A DNA stretch of 22,774 nt from Haplomitrium mnioides (Eukaryota > Marchantiophyta > Haplomitriopsida > Calobryales), in NCBI GenBank assembly GCA_049999725.1, contig JBNGIS010020837.1:1-22774 (forward strand), written 5' to 3'. Position numbers and translations under genes: made by a program. A model generated the notes under the pieces. It was not told the origin of the DNA and did not search any database. It worked only from the letters and a program-made list of their open reading frames with translations. Shown here piece after piece: positions 10,200 to 20,289 of this stretch; within the stretch, counting starts at the first letter, position 1; the number at the start of each line of letters is the position of its first letter.

Positions 10200-11310
10200 C
10201 TCATAGTAAAGAGACATGAAAGACTGGATGAACCTTCATGTGGGGAGGTAAAACCAACCGATATGCCACTTCTCCAATGCGAGTAGAGATAGAAAAATGT
10301 CCAATAAAGCAAGCACTAATCTTACGCGAATGAAACAAAGGAAGATTAGACATGGAGAGCTAGACTTGGTCACCTACAATAAAGGTCACCTCCCGATGAT
10401 GAGTATCAATATATTTCTTTTATCGATTACAAGCAACTTCTAGTTTATTCTTGGCTTGTTGAATTCTATGGTGTAGATGATGGAGAAAATCATCAGCGGC
10501 TGGATTCTTAGAGGTCAACGGTGCTGCATGTTGAAGACTAGAGATTGTAGTTGGATGCTCTCCATACATCAAAAAGAAAGGTGTGGCGCGTGTGGAGCTG
10601 TTGAGGGAGTTATTGTATGAGAACTCCACAAGAGGTAGCAGCCAATCCCATTCCTCTTGTTCCTCTAAAGAAAAGGTTTGTAACATATCTCAATGGTACG
10701 GTTGGCATGTTCAATTTGACCATCTGATTCCAAGTGATAAGCAGTAGACATAGCCAGTTTGGTCTTGAGAAGACTAAATATACTACGCCAAAACATGCTG
10801 GTAAATTGAGTGTCGTGGTCAAAAATAATAAATTTGGAAATACCATGATGAGAGTATACTACTTCCAAATAAATTTGTGTTAACTCAAGTGTTGTCACTA
10901 ATTTGGTAGTTGGACGAATGTGAATCATTTTGCTAAGCTTGTCCACAAAAACAACAATAGCATCATAGCATATAGAAGTAAATGGTAGCTCACACACAAT
11001 ATCCATGCTCACATGTTCCCATCATCGATTGGGGATAGGTAGTGGTTGCAATAATCCTTCTTGTTTAAGGTTGGTAGCTTTGTTTTGTTAACAAGCCAAG
11101 CAACTCCGAACATATGCCTCCACATCTTGATGCATCTTAGGTCAATAATAAACTTGTTGAAGATTGTCCAAGGTCTTCTCAATTCCAACATGGCCACCAA
11201 TTGCAAAATCATTTGCTTCATATAAAATCTCATAGCAAAGCTTAATATTACTAGGAACCATACCTTATCTTGGAAGAAAATCAATCCTCTCACCTCTTTC
11301 ACCAACTTTT
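10200..11310 (-). pseudogene. Ty3/gypsy integrase (zinc-binding, DDE core, GPY/F region)
   Basis: In minus-strand order: the zinc-binding part GGHVGIEKTLDNL, later CLAC, at about 11,085-11,235; the catalytic core at about 10,665-11,012; and the C-terminal part at 10,200-10,690. The core shows the three acidic landmarks in VFVDKLSKM, IFDHDTQFTS and SDGQIEHANRTIE, spaced as in Ty3/gypsy integrases. The downstream part includes WDWLLPLVEFSYNNS, then ACFIGHF and GEVAYRLVLPP, a GPY/F-like module. Several stops and frame changes break it: a stop after VYY in the zinc finger, a stop before QNK, and a TGA after HVSLL. The first zinc-binding histidine appears replaced by Asn in YEANDFAIGGH. It would have inserted the cDNA; this copy cannot. 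Confidence 0.9.
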
Positions 11311-11503
11311 TCTATTGTGTGGCAATGATCTCTTCATCTTTTTTTACTACAATCAACATTTTGGTCCACCAAGTAGGATGAATTGTGATTTTTGAAATGA
11401 TGTTAAGTTGAGTCATGTGTGTCAAAGCATCTACAATTTGACGTTTTACTTCCACATAAACCATCTTCATATGGAACTGTTGTCGCCACTCTACCCATCA
11501 AAT

Positions 11504-11896
11504 CTACCTTTTTGAGAGCTCTTTTTGAGTTTCTTGATAGATTAGAGGCTTATGGTTGGTTTTGACCACAAACTTCTTATCTCCAAAATAATGCTTCCAA
11601 TGCTTGGTTGATAATACAATGGCCAATTCTTCCTGCTCCATGGTGTGGTGGTTTTTCTTTCTATTGCTCAATTTTCTAGAAAAGAAGGCAATAGAATGCC
11701 AACCATACTCCCATTCTTGTTGCAAAACTCCACCTATAGCTTTTTTTGATGCATTCACCAAAAGTTTGATTAGTCGTTTAGAATCATACCATTTTAGGAT
11801 AGAAGCATGAAGAAGTGATTTCCTCAATGCTTGAAATGCCAACTCTTCTGTAGCTCCCCATATTGATGTGTGACTTTTCTTGAGCAAGTTGGTCAA
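11504..11896 (-). pseudogene. Ty3/gypsy RNase H domain with RT connection
   Basis: An uninterrupted minus-strand frame of about 130 residues. It starts with the RT connection (WGATEELAFQALRKSLLHA) and continues with RNase H landmarks: LLVNASKKAIGGVLQQ, where most relatives have Asp and this copy has Asn, then AFFSRKLSN, EQEELAIVLSTKHWKHYF, and KTNHKPLIY. The catalytic Asp changes in the first and last blocks (VNAS, KTNHK) would probably abolish activity. The enzyme normally removes the RNA strand during reverse transcription. Confidence 0.85.
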
Positions 11897-12920
11897 TATC
11901 TATGTTATTTGTGCAAAACTTTTCACAAATCGACGATAAAACCTGATTAGCCCCAAAAATCTTCTTAGTTGTGTGTGATCACTAAGAGCTTCTCACTTCT
12001 AAATTGTCTCTACTTTCTTATCCATAACTTGGATTCCTAATATACTCACACGGTGATCTGAGTAGTCAACCTCCCTTTTTCCAATTTCACATTTTGACAT
12101 CTTCACATATAGCTTGTGATTCCGAGGTACCTTCAATCATGTACAAAGTTGTTGTTGATGCTCTTGAAGATTCTTGCTATAAATAAGAATGTCATCCAAA
12201 AATACAATAATAAACTTATCTAAATAAGATCAAAAAATATCATCATAAGACCCATAAATGTTATAGGAGCACCAGTTAATCCAAAAGACATAACAAGGTA
12301 TTTGAAATGCTCATATCGACTTTAAAATGTTGTTTTTTGCACATCACCTTCTACAATTCAGATTTGATTATATCTGCTTCTCAAATCCAAATTTGTAAAA
12401 TAATTTTCTCCTTGAAGTTGATCAAACAAATCATCAATTCTGAGTAATGGATATTTATTTTTCACTGTTTGTTGGTTGAGTGTTCAATAGTCAATACACA
12501 TCTTTATACTCCCATCTTTTTTTTCACAAATAAAACTGGTGCACTATAAGAAGAGATGCTTAGCTAAATGAACCTCTTCTATGATAATTCAGTAATATGA
12601 GATTCGCATTCCTCAAGTTCATGATGAGGCAATTGATATGGTGCTTTGCATGGTGGAATACTTTCAAGAAAAAAACGTCAATCTTGTGATGAATGCATCG
12701 TTTAGACGGCAAGCCATGGGGTAAATCGTTGGGATAGACGTCATGAAACTCCTTCAAAATACCTTGAAAATCCTGGGGAACTTTGTGCTTTGAGTCCTTC
12801 TTATCAAATGTGAGTTCACATATGAGCCCTACAAACATTGTATCTTGTTTTTTGATCGAATAACAGCTGCTACTTTGAACCAAGAACAGGCTATTCAAAA
12901 CAAGAACCCTTCTTTTTTGG
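11897..12920 (-). pseudogene. Ty3/gypsy reverse transcriptase, frameshifted
   Basis: The N-terminal linker reads VPQDFQGILKEFHDVYPNDL then GLPSKRCIHHKID near 12,690-12,790, a standard entry to the gypsy RT. Fingers and palm follow as [38 protein letters not shown] and VMSFGLTGAP. The catalytic motif is FLDD (VFLDDILIYSKN) at 12,191-12,205. Thumb blocks include LGLIRFYRRFVKSFA. At least four stops and two frame changes are visible. The fragment ends near 12,920 without the protease and gag that should lie upstream in element orientation. Confidence 0.9.
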
Positions 12921-14468
12921 AAAAATTATGGTTTTTAAGCTTAAAAATTAGAAAAAAAAATGAGGCTATGTTTTAAAAACAAAAAGTACATGAGTTTTTT
13001 AGGTTTACTTTTTGCCATTTCAATAGGCATGATAGAGCAAGAGTCAATTTCATTATGCAAAATCAACAAAATTATTAGTTTTTATGAAAATATTGGAAAA
13101 CTTAAATTTGATGAAAAGTATAAAAACTATGGTAAGTTTTCCTAAAAAAATTGCATTTATCATTGATTAAAATTCAAAGCCCAAAAATTGAAATACACGT
13201 CACAAGAAACTAATTTTGAAATATGTTTGATTGCACAAACTCTAGGCGCATACAGACATGGTGCTTTTTGAAACGTTTTTTTGGAAAAAATTTACAAAAC
13301 ATAAAGAAAAAGCCCAAGATGACTAGAAGTCAAGAGAATGAGTTTGCAATCGTAGACACAGAAACCAACAAAACACATCATTGCATGGATTTAAGAGCTC
13401 TATTTTAAAGTTCAAGCAAGAAATAAGCTTTCATTTGTAGTTGAAAATCCATGCACATAAAAGTTAAAGTAGGCTCCAAAAAAAGGTTTCAACATTTTAA
13501 AAAATTTCGTAATTCAACGAAACATATACACAAACGAATCATAGTTCAGAATCAAAAAGGCAATAGCTAAGGAGATTGAATAAAGAGTGTAAACAAGAAA
13601 TATCTCCAAGTTTTAGACTTGATTCAACCAAACAAAGGTTTCAAGTTCTACAAAAGAGTCTATGACTTGTGTACAAACTAAGTTGTAATTGGTAGTCTTT
13701 GTATGTAGAAGCTTGAGGGTTGTATATGAGAAGTAGAACTTGTGGAAGGCTTGAACTTCCATCCCAAAGTCTATGCACACATAGGAATCCAAGCTTAACG
13801 TCTGAACACTCCACATCAAAGTTTATGTGCGCATAGAAATCCGAACTCAACATCTGAACACTCCACAATAAAGACTGACAAGAATCTAGGTTTTAGATTC
13901 CGTAGAAGAGTTTTTGTACGCACGACGTTTCAACTTGCAAATCAAAGTCTATGCACGCATAGGGTTCAAACTTCTATAGCCGAGGATACATACGGTAAAT
14001 GTTCTATTTTTCCCAACAAACTATACGCACCCGAAAGATTTTGTTTTCTAATTCAAAATCTAAAAGTAAAATGGGTACAAAGCTCTACATCTGAGTCAAA
14101 ACACGTCAAAGGTTTTAAGCTATACATCAAAGTCCTTACAAGAAAAAAAAATAAGTAGTCAATTTGAACAGATGTTTTAGCGAGACAATAAACTTAAACT
14201 CTTCTAGCAAGCACTAAAGTTGGAAGCAACATACTTACATTTTGGAGAATAAAATATTTTACAAAGAAAATAAAAATATTAACTAAAGATTTAAGTTTTA
14301 TTTGGAGAGAATAACATTCAACTTGGAATGATTTAGAGTAAAAAGTTCAAGGTGGCAAATAAATTCAACAAATTGCTTCATAAAATTCTCACATACTTCA
14401 TAAAATAATAATCTTAAATTACAATATACTTGAAAATACACAATATATAATGAAATTCGTACATTATT
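12921..14468. other. AT-rich stretch without a supported gene
   Basis: Very AT-rich with many short A and T runs. Short open frames occur on both strands, for example 12,960-13,145 plus and 13,613-13,868 minus, but they have low-complexity composition and no recognisable motif. Between 13,770 and 13,970 there are several copies of a palindrome-centred repeat, annotated separately. This may be the 3' flank or untranslated region of the minus-strand gene ending at 14,469. Confidence 0.6.
13770..13970. repeat. Palindrome-centred repeats of CTATGCGCATAG type
   Basis: CTATGCACACATAGG at about 13,771, TTATGTGCGCATAG at about 13,823 and CTATGCACGCATAGGG at about 13,949 are variants of one palindrome. 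The first two sit in a 52-bp direct duplication that also shares TCTGAACACTCCACA. The core matches the repeats at 16.3, 18.1-18.3, 19.4-19.6 and 21.3 kb. Confidence 0.7.
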
Positions 14469-16059
14469 TTAGTCACTTATCTCGATTTCTTTGGAATCAG
14501 CTTCAGAAGATTCATCAAATTTACTTGATTTGTCTTAATGTTAATGACAGTGATTGAATCTCTTTGAAACATTTCAAGATTGAGGGTTTTTTGTCTTTCA
14601 TACTAAAATAGATTTGCTTTAATGATAACTAGAGTGGTTTTTCTCAATTGTTTTTTATGTGTAAGAAGAAAATCAAAAGACAAAATCGTGATTTGTGTCA
14701 CATCAAGTACATCAATATGTAACTTGGATTTGTGTTTCTCTTTTGTTGCTGCTATTTTTTCTGGGAAGTATTGTCCAGAAAATGCATCTTCAACTTTATA
14801 AGCAAACCATTAAACAAGTACTCGTTTCGGGTTTGGGGGATCTTCCTCATCAAATGACAAAAATTTGAGAACTTTGGCAACCCAAAATGATATGCCCTTT
14901 GGATCCAGAAATTCTGCTTTGAGTACTCGTCTTTTTTTTTCAAGGATATAGACCGCAATCTCTTGTTGGGCAAGAAAAAAGTCATTCCACCATTGAATAT
15001 CAGAATCTGTAAAGAACTTGTAGCAATTCTCACTTATGTTGTTCTTTATTGCAAAGACCACTTTCTTGACATCAACTTCTCTTTCTTCCTTTTGAGATCT
15101 TTTGATTTCAGAATATGCCTTGAGAAGAACCAACATTGAACTCAAAATTTCTCTATCAACTTCAGGTATACACTTAAGTTGACAAATACCATTTGGAGTT
15201 AGCATAAATTCATTTGTTGAAAACTGTTTGCTCCAATTCTTTGTCTTGGAATTATTCAACTGGAACTTGAATTGTTGATTAAAGGTAATATCATGTATCT
15301 TTTGAACTAGAGAGGGACGTTGTTGTAGAAACATTTTGAAGTCCCATGTTTCTAACAAAAGAGTTACATGAAGTTTAGGATAATAGGATAATTGAAACGC
15401 CTTGCTGAGACTCATAAGCATGAAAGCTTTGACATGTTTCAAACGTTTTGAGGATCAGTTGAATATTTGATCGATTTGATCATGAGCATGGCCAACCATG
15501 AGAAATTCGACCCTGATTTTTTGAAAAACATTATTGGCAATAAGGAGACTAAGATATCCAAATAAGATAGAATTCTTAGTCTCTTATGTCGTGTTGTCCA
15601 ATTGAAGATACAAAGTTGGAGGTAGCAACCTTTCAAAGTCACATAATATTTTGTTGAGCACAGTAACTATCAAATTAGAATTGCTTCTCAAGTTTCCATA
15701 GGTTAACAAGACCCTCAAAGAAAGAGCATGATTGAATATTAAGGCACTAACAACATGCGCACCCACCGAACAATCTTTATCAATGTTTTTGGGTGACAAA
15801 GGCTAATGTGGAATAGCAATTTTCTTCTGATCTATTCCATCAATAACAATTCCCAAGTACTTTTAACCATCGGCATAATATTTTCTGTGATGGTTTGCAA
15901 GCTTTGTTCTTTCTTTAATTTGTTGGTCATGATAAAGAAACAATTGGCAATTATATTTGATTGCATCATCACAAAGCATGAAAGATATAAAAATAGTTCA
16001 ATACAACATATGTAGATGTTTGGAACTCCAAAAGATAACCTAAGGTGCTAAAAATATTC

Positions 16060-16802
16060 AAATCATCTTAAACAAATGAAGTAGAAGTGAACTTTTTTTT
16101 AAAGATTAAAAATAAACTTTAGGTAATTTAAATAAAGGAAAATTTGTTTGATTTAAAGTAAACAAAAGTTTTTGAAGTAGAAAAACAAGATTCGCTAAGA
16201 AAGGGTCACAAATTAGAACTAGAGTTTCAAAGGTAGCTTGGACTCTTTATTCACAAAACATTAAAAGAAAAACCAAAACACATCATATGCGCACATAAGA
16301 TGAGTGGAGACAACAATTGATTGTATACGCGCATATGACCAAAGCAACAACACCAATATCATGACTTGCTTTGACTATTGTCGCAACTGGTTTTAAGAGA
16401 AACAAGAACAAATCCTATGCAAACATAAGATTTGCAAACAACAAAACCAGTTTTTGCTATTTTTTTTCTTGCAAAGAGCTCTTGATTCAAAGCAACAAAA
16501 GCAAAGCTTGTTGCAAGGCTAAGGTCACCACCAAGAATCAGATTAATTTCCTTGCTTTATTGATTGTAGACAAGGTTTGGATTCAAAATAAAAACAACAT
16601 ACCCTAGATGAGCACATACTCTCTTCTTACAACTCAAGGTGCTAAGAATCATTCGACTCAAATCTTCTTTGCTGAACAACTTAACAAAACAAATATCTTT
16701 TGGCACTAAGTTGAGAAAACATAACATCTCTAGAACTAAGCTTTCAGTCTAGAAATGGAGCATGGATTAACCAAAGGTTTCAAAAGAAAAGAAATTTGTT
16801 AC
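16060..16802 (-). other. Putative intron of the minus-strand gene
   Basis: The coding block ending in LGENFVLEFDK runs into a donor, AAAG then GTAACAAA, with GT at 16,802-16,801 on the minus strand. Gene-like sequence resumes near 16,020 (DDAIKYNCQLFLYHDQQ). The interval is AT-rich, full of stops in all minus frames, and holds palindrome-type repeats near 16,285-16,345. I could not identify the acceptor, so the low-coordinate end is approximate. Confidence 0.5.
16283..16345. repeat. Two degenerate palindrome repeats in the putative intron
   Basis: CATATGCGCACATAAG at about 16,285 and GTATACGCGCATATG at about 16,323 share the GCGC-centred palindrome found in the other clusters. A weaker relative, CTATGCAAACATAAG, is at about 16,416. 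Spacing is irregular here. Confidence 0.55.
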
Positions 16803-18126
16803 CTTTGTCGAACTCCAAGACGAAATTTTCTCCCAATGATTTTATTTCATCACATGTTTGACAAACAACAAATCTATTGTGTTTTGGAATTTTTACATTT
16901 GGGAAATGAGTTCTCTAATGTTTTGTGAAACCTGAGAAACTAATAATACAATGGGGATCTTTCTCTTTCAAATAAGTTGTGTAGCAGTCATAAACTTCCC
17001 ATTTTGTAAAGTTATCAAGGAAGTTATAAACTTTGTGAGTGGGTATTCTCTTGATGTGTCCTTGAAAAAAACTGTCCATCTACTAACTAATAAATACTCC
17101 TTTAGCGGATAATTCTCTTTTTCCAAAAGTGCCTCTAGGATCTGCGTTTTTGAGATTTTGAATCCTTTGGATTCTATCATTCCCTACTGATAATATTAAT
17201 TTGAAGGCTCTTCTACAAACAATAGTACTGCCAGGAAAAGAAAACCAACTGTCAACATCAAAGCTTTTTCTTGGTATTCTCTACTATAGTGTGATATGTT
17301 GATTCTTCATGCTTTGTCAAAAATACGTTTCTCTCACAGTTTTCAAAAAATCTTTCTTGCACAACGACAAGCAATTATTTCGACAACATGAAATTCTCTT
17401 CGATTTAGAAATTGACATTGGATCGAGTTTTTTCTTCACAAAGCTCTCATCATGATAGACTTTCTGCAAAGAATTTTCATGTAAGAAGTTTACCAATTTG
17501 GGTTTTAGCCCAGACAAAGAATTCTTAAGTTGTGATGGTTGATTCGGTCCGTAGGCAAATCCAGCAATTGGAGACAATTCATCATCCTGAAAATCTTGAT
17601 CATCATTGTAAACATTGTTTGCTTCTTCACAAAATGTTTTGAAAGGATTAGGTACTCCATGAGCATTAGGAGAGTTGCACCATTCTGAAACTAAATCTTG
17701 ACCAATATCTCAATTATTAGCAAATGATTTTTGTAACATGATTGGTGCCTTTGGTGATAACTCCAACAAAATATTGATTGATTGAGACTCTTTGCTGGAA
17801 TCATTTCCCAAACTATCGTATGAAGACTCCTCCAAAAAATTTCGATTTGTTTGAGATTTCCCAATCTTATTGCGAGGTCTAACTTGAATTGAAATCACTT
17901 GTTGTTTGAGTGGTACTATCAGGGACAAAAATTCATCTCCAAAATTGAAACCATCACAAATTGTATGCTTTTTGTGTTTTGAACAAACACACTTTGATCA
18001 TGAATATCGAGATCTTCCTCACATGAGGACGAAGAGAGTCCACAACCATCTGGAAATTCTAAGTTGATTGTCTTTCTGTTGATTTGTTGGAGAAATCTAA
18101 AGAAAGATTCAACTTTGACCGTCTGA

Positions 18127-18316
18127 TCGGCAACAAAGATCTTGTGCTTGCATAAGTTTGTTTCTTGAATTCTCTACAAGCACTAGGTTCCCTCTTTGAT
18201 TGTTTGTGCGCAAGTTGTTCACTCCTTAATCCTATGCGCACATTGGGTTTACTCCTAGACCTTATCCGCGCATAAGTTTCAGTCCCTAATCCTATATGCG
18301 CATAGGGTTCACCTTC
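18127..18316 (-). repeat. 30-bp tandem repeat read in frame as a decapeptide repeat
   Basis: About six 30-bp units lie inside the first coding block of the minus-strand gene, with unit boundaries marked by GTTC/GTTT near 18,187, 18,217, 18,247, 18,277 and 18,307. On the minus strand they translate as EPYAHIGLGT, ETYARIRSRS, KPNVRIGLRS, EQLAHKQSKR, EPSACREFKK. The DNA core is CCTATGCGCATAGG, a perfect palindrome in consensus. Because 30 is divisible by three, expansion would keep the frame. Confidence 0.8.
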
Positions 18317-18704
18317 TTGATCTTCTCGAGTGGAGCTATCTGATTCAACCAAAGGCATCTTTTTTTCCAATATACTCTCCATCACACTTAATGCTTTTGG
18401 TAGTCCATCGCTTACCTCCAAAGAATTGCGGTTTGAACAAATTTCAACCTGCTTGTCAAAAGTAGCACTTTTTTGTGAAGATGAATCTTGGAACTCCAAC
18501 CTCTTCTTGCCTTTAAAAACTCCAGCCATTAATAAAGCTCACTAAAAATGAATTATTTGAAGAAACAATTTCAACAAATATTGTCAACCTCTAACAGCCT
18601 ATCTAAAATATGTGTTTTTTAAGAATTTTCCACAAAACAATAAAATTGGGAACTTTTTGTGAAGAAAATGAAAAAAAAAAATTGGAAAGATGAAAATGAG
18701 CGAT

Positions 18705-18716
18705 GCTTTATATACT
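18705..18716 (-). promoter_or_regulatory. TATA box for the minus-strand gene
   Basis: The minus strand reads AGTATATAAAGC, about 180 bp upstream of the ATG at 18,529. Confidence 0.5.
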
Positions 18717-18800
18717 AGCGTTTTTTTGCACCAAACAAACCTACGTTTCAAAAGCTTCGCGAATCATTTTTTGGCAAGAAAAAGCATTTTTTGGAATTTA

Positions 18801-18811
18801 CGTATAAAAGG
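18801..18811 (+). promoter_or_regulatory. TATA box for the plus-strand gene
   Basis: CGTATAAAAGG, about 175 bp upstream of the ATG at 18,982. A good match to the plant TATA consensus. Confidence 0.55.
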
Positions 18812-19351
18812 AGCGTCAGTGGAAAGTTTCTTTCTATTGTCACGAGTTTACTTTCTAGTTTTTGTTTTCTTGTCATTCTATTTTTGCATTTCCTTGTGAT
18901 TTTTCCATTTTCAGCCTTTCGATTTTTTCGAACTTTTGTTCATAAGATTTTTTACCTCAAATTCTACCAGTTTTCAATTTCATGAAAATGACATCACAAG
19001 TCAATGTTTCTAGACCTCCTCAACCAAAGCCTTACAGGTATTTGGATGTTATCAAGGCTCTTGAGCCCAAAAAATTAGACTGAGATTGGCTTGTAAATTA
19101 TGGATCCTTGAAAGATCCTGAAAAACACCTTTACTTTTTTGCTAGGGAAGGTGAGAAATTCAACTTGGGCCTTGTTGTCCAAATCACAATGATAAGAGAG
19201 GGCCAACGAGCCCACATTAAGCTGCTTGTGAAGTCCTAGGATGCCATTACCCTATACAAGGCATCTTGCAAACGATTTGCATTCTCCAAGATAAAGGAGA
19301 GGGACATTATTGCCAAACATCTTTAAATAGCAAAGGTCTTAAGACGACAAG

Positions 19352-19731
19352 GTAAGATTTTGAAAACCCCTTCTATTTGGTTTTCTTTCTTAACTTACTC
19401 GAAACCCTATGCATGTATGGACCAGAGGAGTCCATGCGCACATGGACTTGGGAGTCTAGGCACGCTTGGACTTGGGAGTCCATGCGCGCATAGACTTGTG
19501 AGTCTGTGTGCGCCTTGATTCACATTGTTCAGCGCCCACACGCTTGGACTCCCAAGTCCATGCGCGTATGGACTCTTGGGTCCAGACATGCCTAGACTTC
19601 CAGGTCCAGGCGTGCATAAAGTTCCGAGTAAGTTTTTCTTAGACTGAATGTTAAATACAATTCTACTCTTTATAAACATTTGGATACTTTTTGTTTAACA
19701 TGTTTGATAATTTTTTTGTTTTGTTTTTCAG
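19352..19731 (+). other. Intron 1 of the ParB/methyltransferase-like gene
   Basis: Donor ACAAG then GTAAGATTTTG; acceptor TTTTGTTTTTCAG at 19,731. 380 bp, T-rich before the acceptor. It contains a 24-bp palindromic minisatellite. The exon phases do not match perfectly, which implies a small indel in a flanking exon. Confidence 0.7.
19415..19625. repeat. 24-bp palindromic minisatellite in intron 1
   Basis: GTCC/GTCT boundaries recur at 19,430, 19,454, 19,478, 19,502, 19,556, 19,580 and 19,604, a 24-bp period with one irregular interval. The consensus core GTCCATGCGCGCATGGAC is an 18-bp perfect palindrome; the copies at 19,430 and 19,478 each differ from it at one base. The spacer is TTGGGA-like. 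Confidence 0.85.
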
Positions 19732-20289
19732 TTCACACAATTTGGTGGACTTTGTCGATGGCTACTCTAACGCGAAGCACATTGAGTGAGATTCTATAAA
19801 GATAGCCATCAACATCAAACTACTAAAGCCCAAGCATAGCGTCTATATTCAGCAGCTTATGTTGCATCCTAGCATCCTACACCATGTCAACTACAGCAAC
19901 GCTAGGAACATCTGCTGCAAAAATAAGAGACAAACGGTGGAGCCAATGGAGGCTCCAAAAAAGAAGAAATAGGATGTCACAAAGAAAAAGCATGTACCAG
20001 CTCCAATTATTGAAGAGGAGTCAGCCCCCTCCCAATCTCCAACAAAGTCTTCTTTTGTTGCTCCATCGTCTTCAACACCGAGTAGCTCAAGGGAGGAATT
20101 TAAGCCGGAGCCAATTCAGGCTCCAACATCAAGAGCGAAAAGGTAGTCACACAAGGGGTTGCAAACATTCCAGAAACGTGAGCAAGTGGACCCTCAGACA
20201 ATGTCTGAGGAAGATAAAAAAGAAATCAGGGAGTTTGCAATCCAATGATGCAAAGTCCGAGAGGAAACAACTACTATTAGGCTGGAAAA

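Larger units (their letters stand above)
9299..12920 (-). mobile_element. 5'-truncated Ty3/gypsy chromovirus retrotransposon
   Basis: Reading the minus strand from high to low coordinates, the order is RT, RNase H, integrase, chromodomain, polypurine tract, 3' LTR. This is the domain order of Ty3/gypsy elements, and the C-terminal chromodomain identifies the chromovirus branch. Gag, protease, primer-binding site and 5' LTR are absent: recognisable sequence stops near 12,920 upstream of RT and gives way to unrelated AT-rich DNA. The coding region has many stops and frame changes, so the copy is dead. The LTR ends directly at the 35-bp array, so the element either inserted into the array or formed its border. 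With only one LTR in the window, neither insertion age nor target-site duplication can be judged. Confidence 0.92.
14469..18529 (-). pseudogene. Decayed multi-exon gene resembling the DUF7869-type family
   Basis: Start MAGVFKGKKRLEF at 18,529, 176 bp below a minus-strand TATA box. Blocks in order: an acidic/basic N-terminus with a 10-residue repeat; a Cys cluster CVCSKHKKHTIC near 17,960; a second cluster CCRNNCLSLC at 17,359-17,391 followed by FLKTVRETYF; PGSTIVCRRAFK; FTKWEVYDCYTTYLKEKDPH; IPKHNRFVVCQTCDEIKSLG at about 16,840-16,890; a putative intron; then HDQQIKERTKLANHHRKYY, YLGIVIDGIDQKKIAIPH (about 15,810-15,860), LPPTLYLQLDNTT, FLMVGHAHDQIDQIF, LLETWDFKMFL, EEDPPNPKRVLV, WFAYKVEDAF and an acidic tail ending at 14,469. 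The series IDG-DQ-K, LDNT-ENKN and VGH-H-DID is what I remember of DUF7869-type proteins, a repeat-like family of unknown function. The name is from memory and unchecked. Stops (TAA after LDNTT, TGA after QIFN, TAG after FTKH) and several frame changes make it a pseudogene. A transposase-like role is inference. Confidence 0.7.
18530..18981. promoter_or_regulatory. Divergent promoter region between the two large genes
   Basis: The starts of the minus-strand gene (18,529) and plus-strand gene (18,982) are 452 bp apart. A minus-strand TATATAAA lies at 18,707-18,714 and a plus-strand TATAAAAG at 18,803-18,810. They point away from each other with about 90 bp between. Predicted leaders are about 150 bp on each side. 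The 88 bp between the TATA boxes contain two copies of CATTTTTTGG (near 18,766 and 18,785) and TTCGCGAA at about 18,757, either of which might be a shared control site. The TATA boxes are seen; coordinated expression is inferred. Confidence 0.6.

Noticed and set aside
11604-11810. Plus-strand frame of 68 codons
   Set aside because: Antisense shadow of the RNase H domain.
12960-13408. Plus-strand frames of about 61 codons at 12,960-13,145 and 13,223-13,408
   Set aside because: Composition follows the AT-rich DNA, no motif or homology is recognisable, and lengths are within chance expectation.
15806-16607. Plus-strand frames at 15,806-16,015 and 16,371-16,607
   Set aside because: The first is antisense to the conserved DUF7869-like coding blocks; the second lies in the putative intron and has no motif.
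18690-18985. Plus-strand frames rich in Phe and Leu at 18,690-18,899 and 18,791-18,985
   Set aside because: They lie in the T-rich divergent promoter and leader; the plausible gene start is at 18,982 and the hydrophobic composition reflects poly-T tracts.
19407-19679. Minus-strand frame with Ser, Pro, His and Gly repeats
   Set aside because: It is the intron 1 minisatellite read antisense; the 24-bp period keeps it open.
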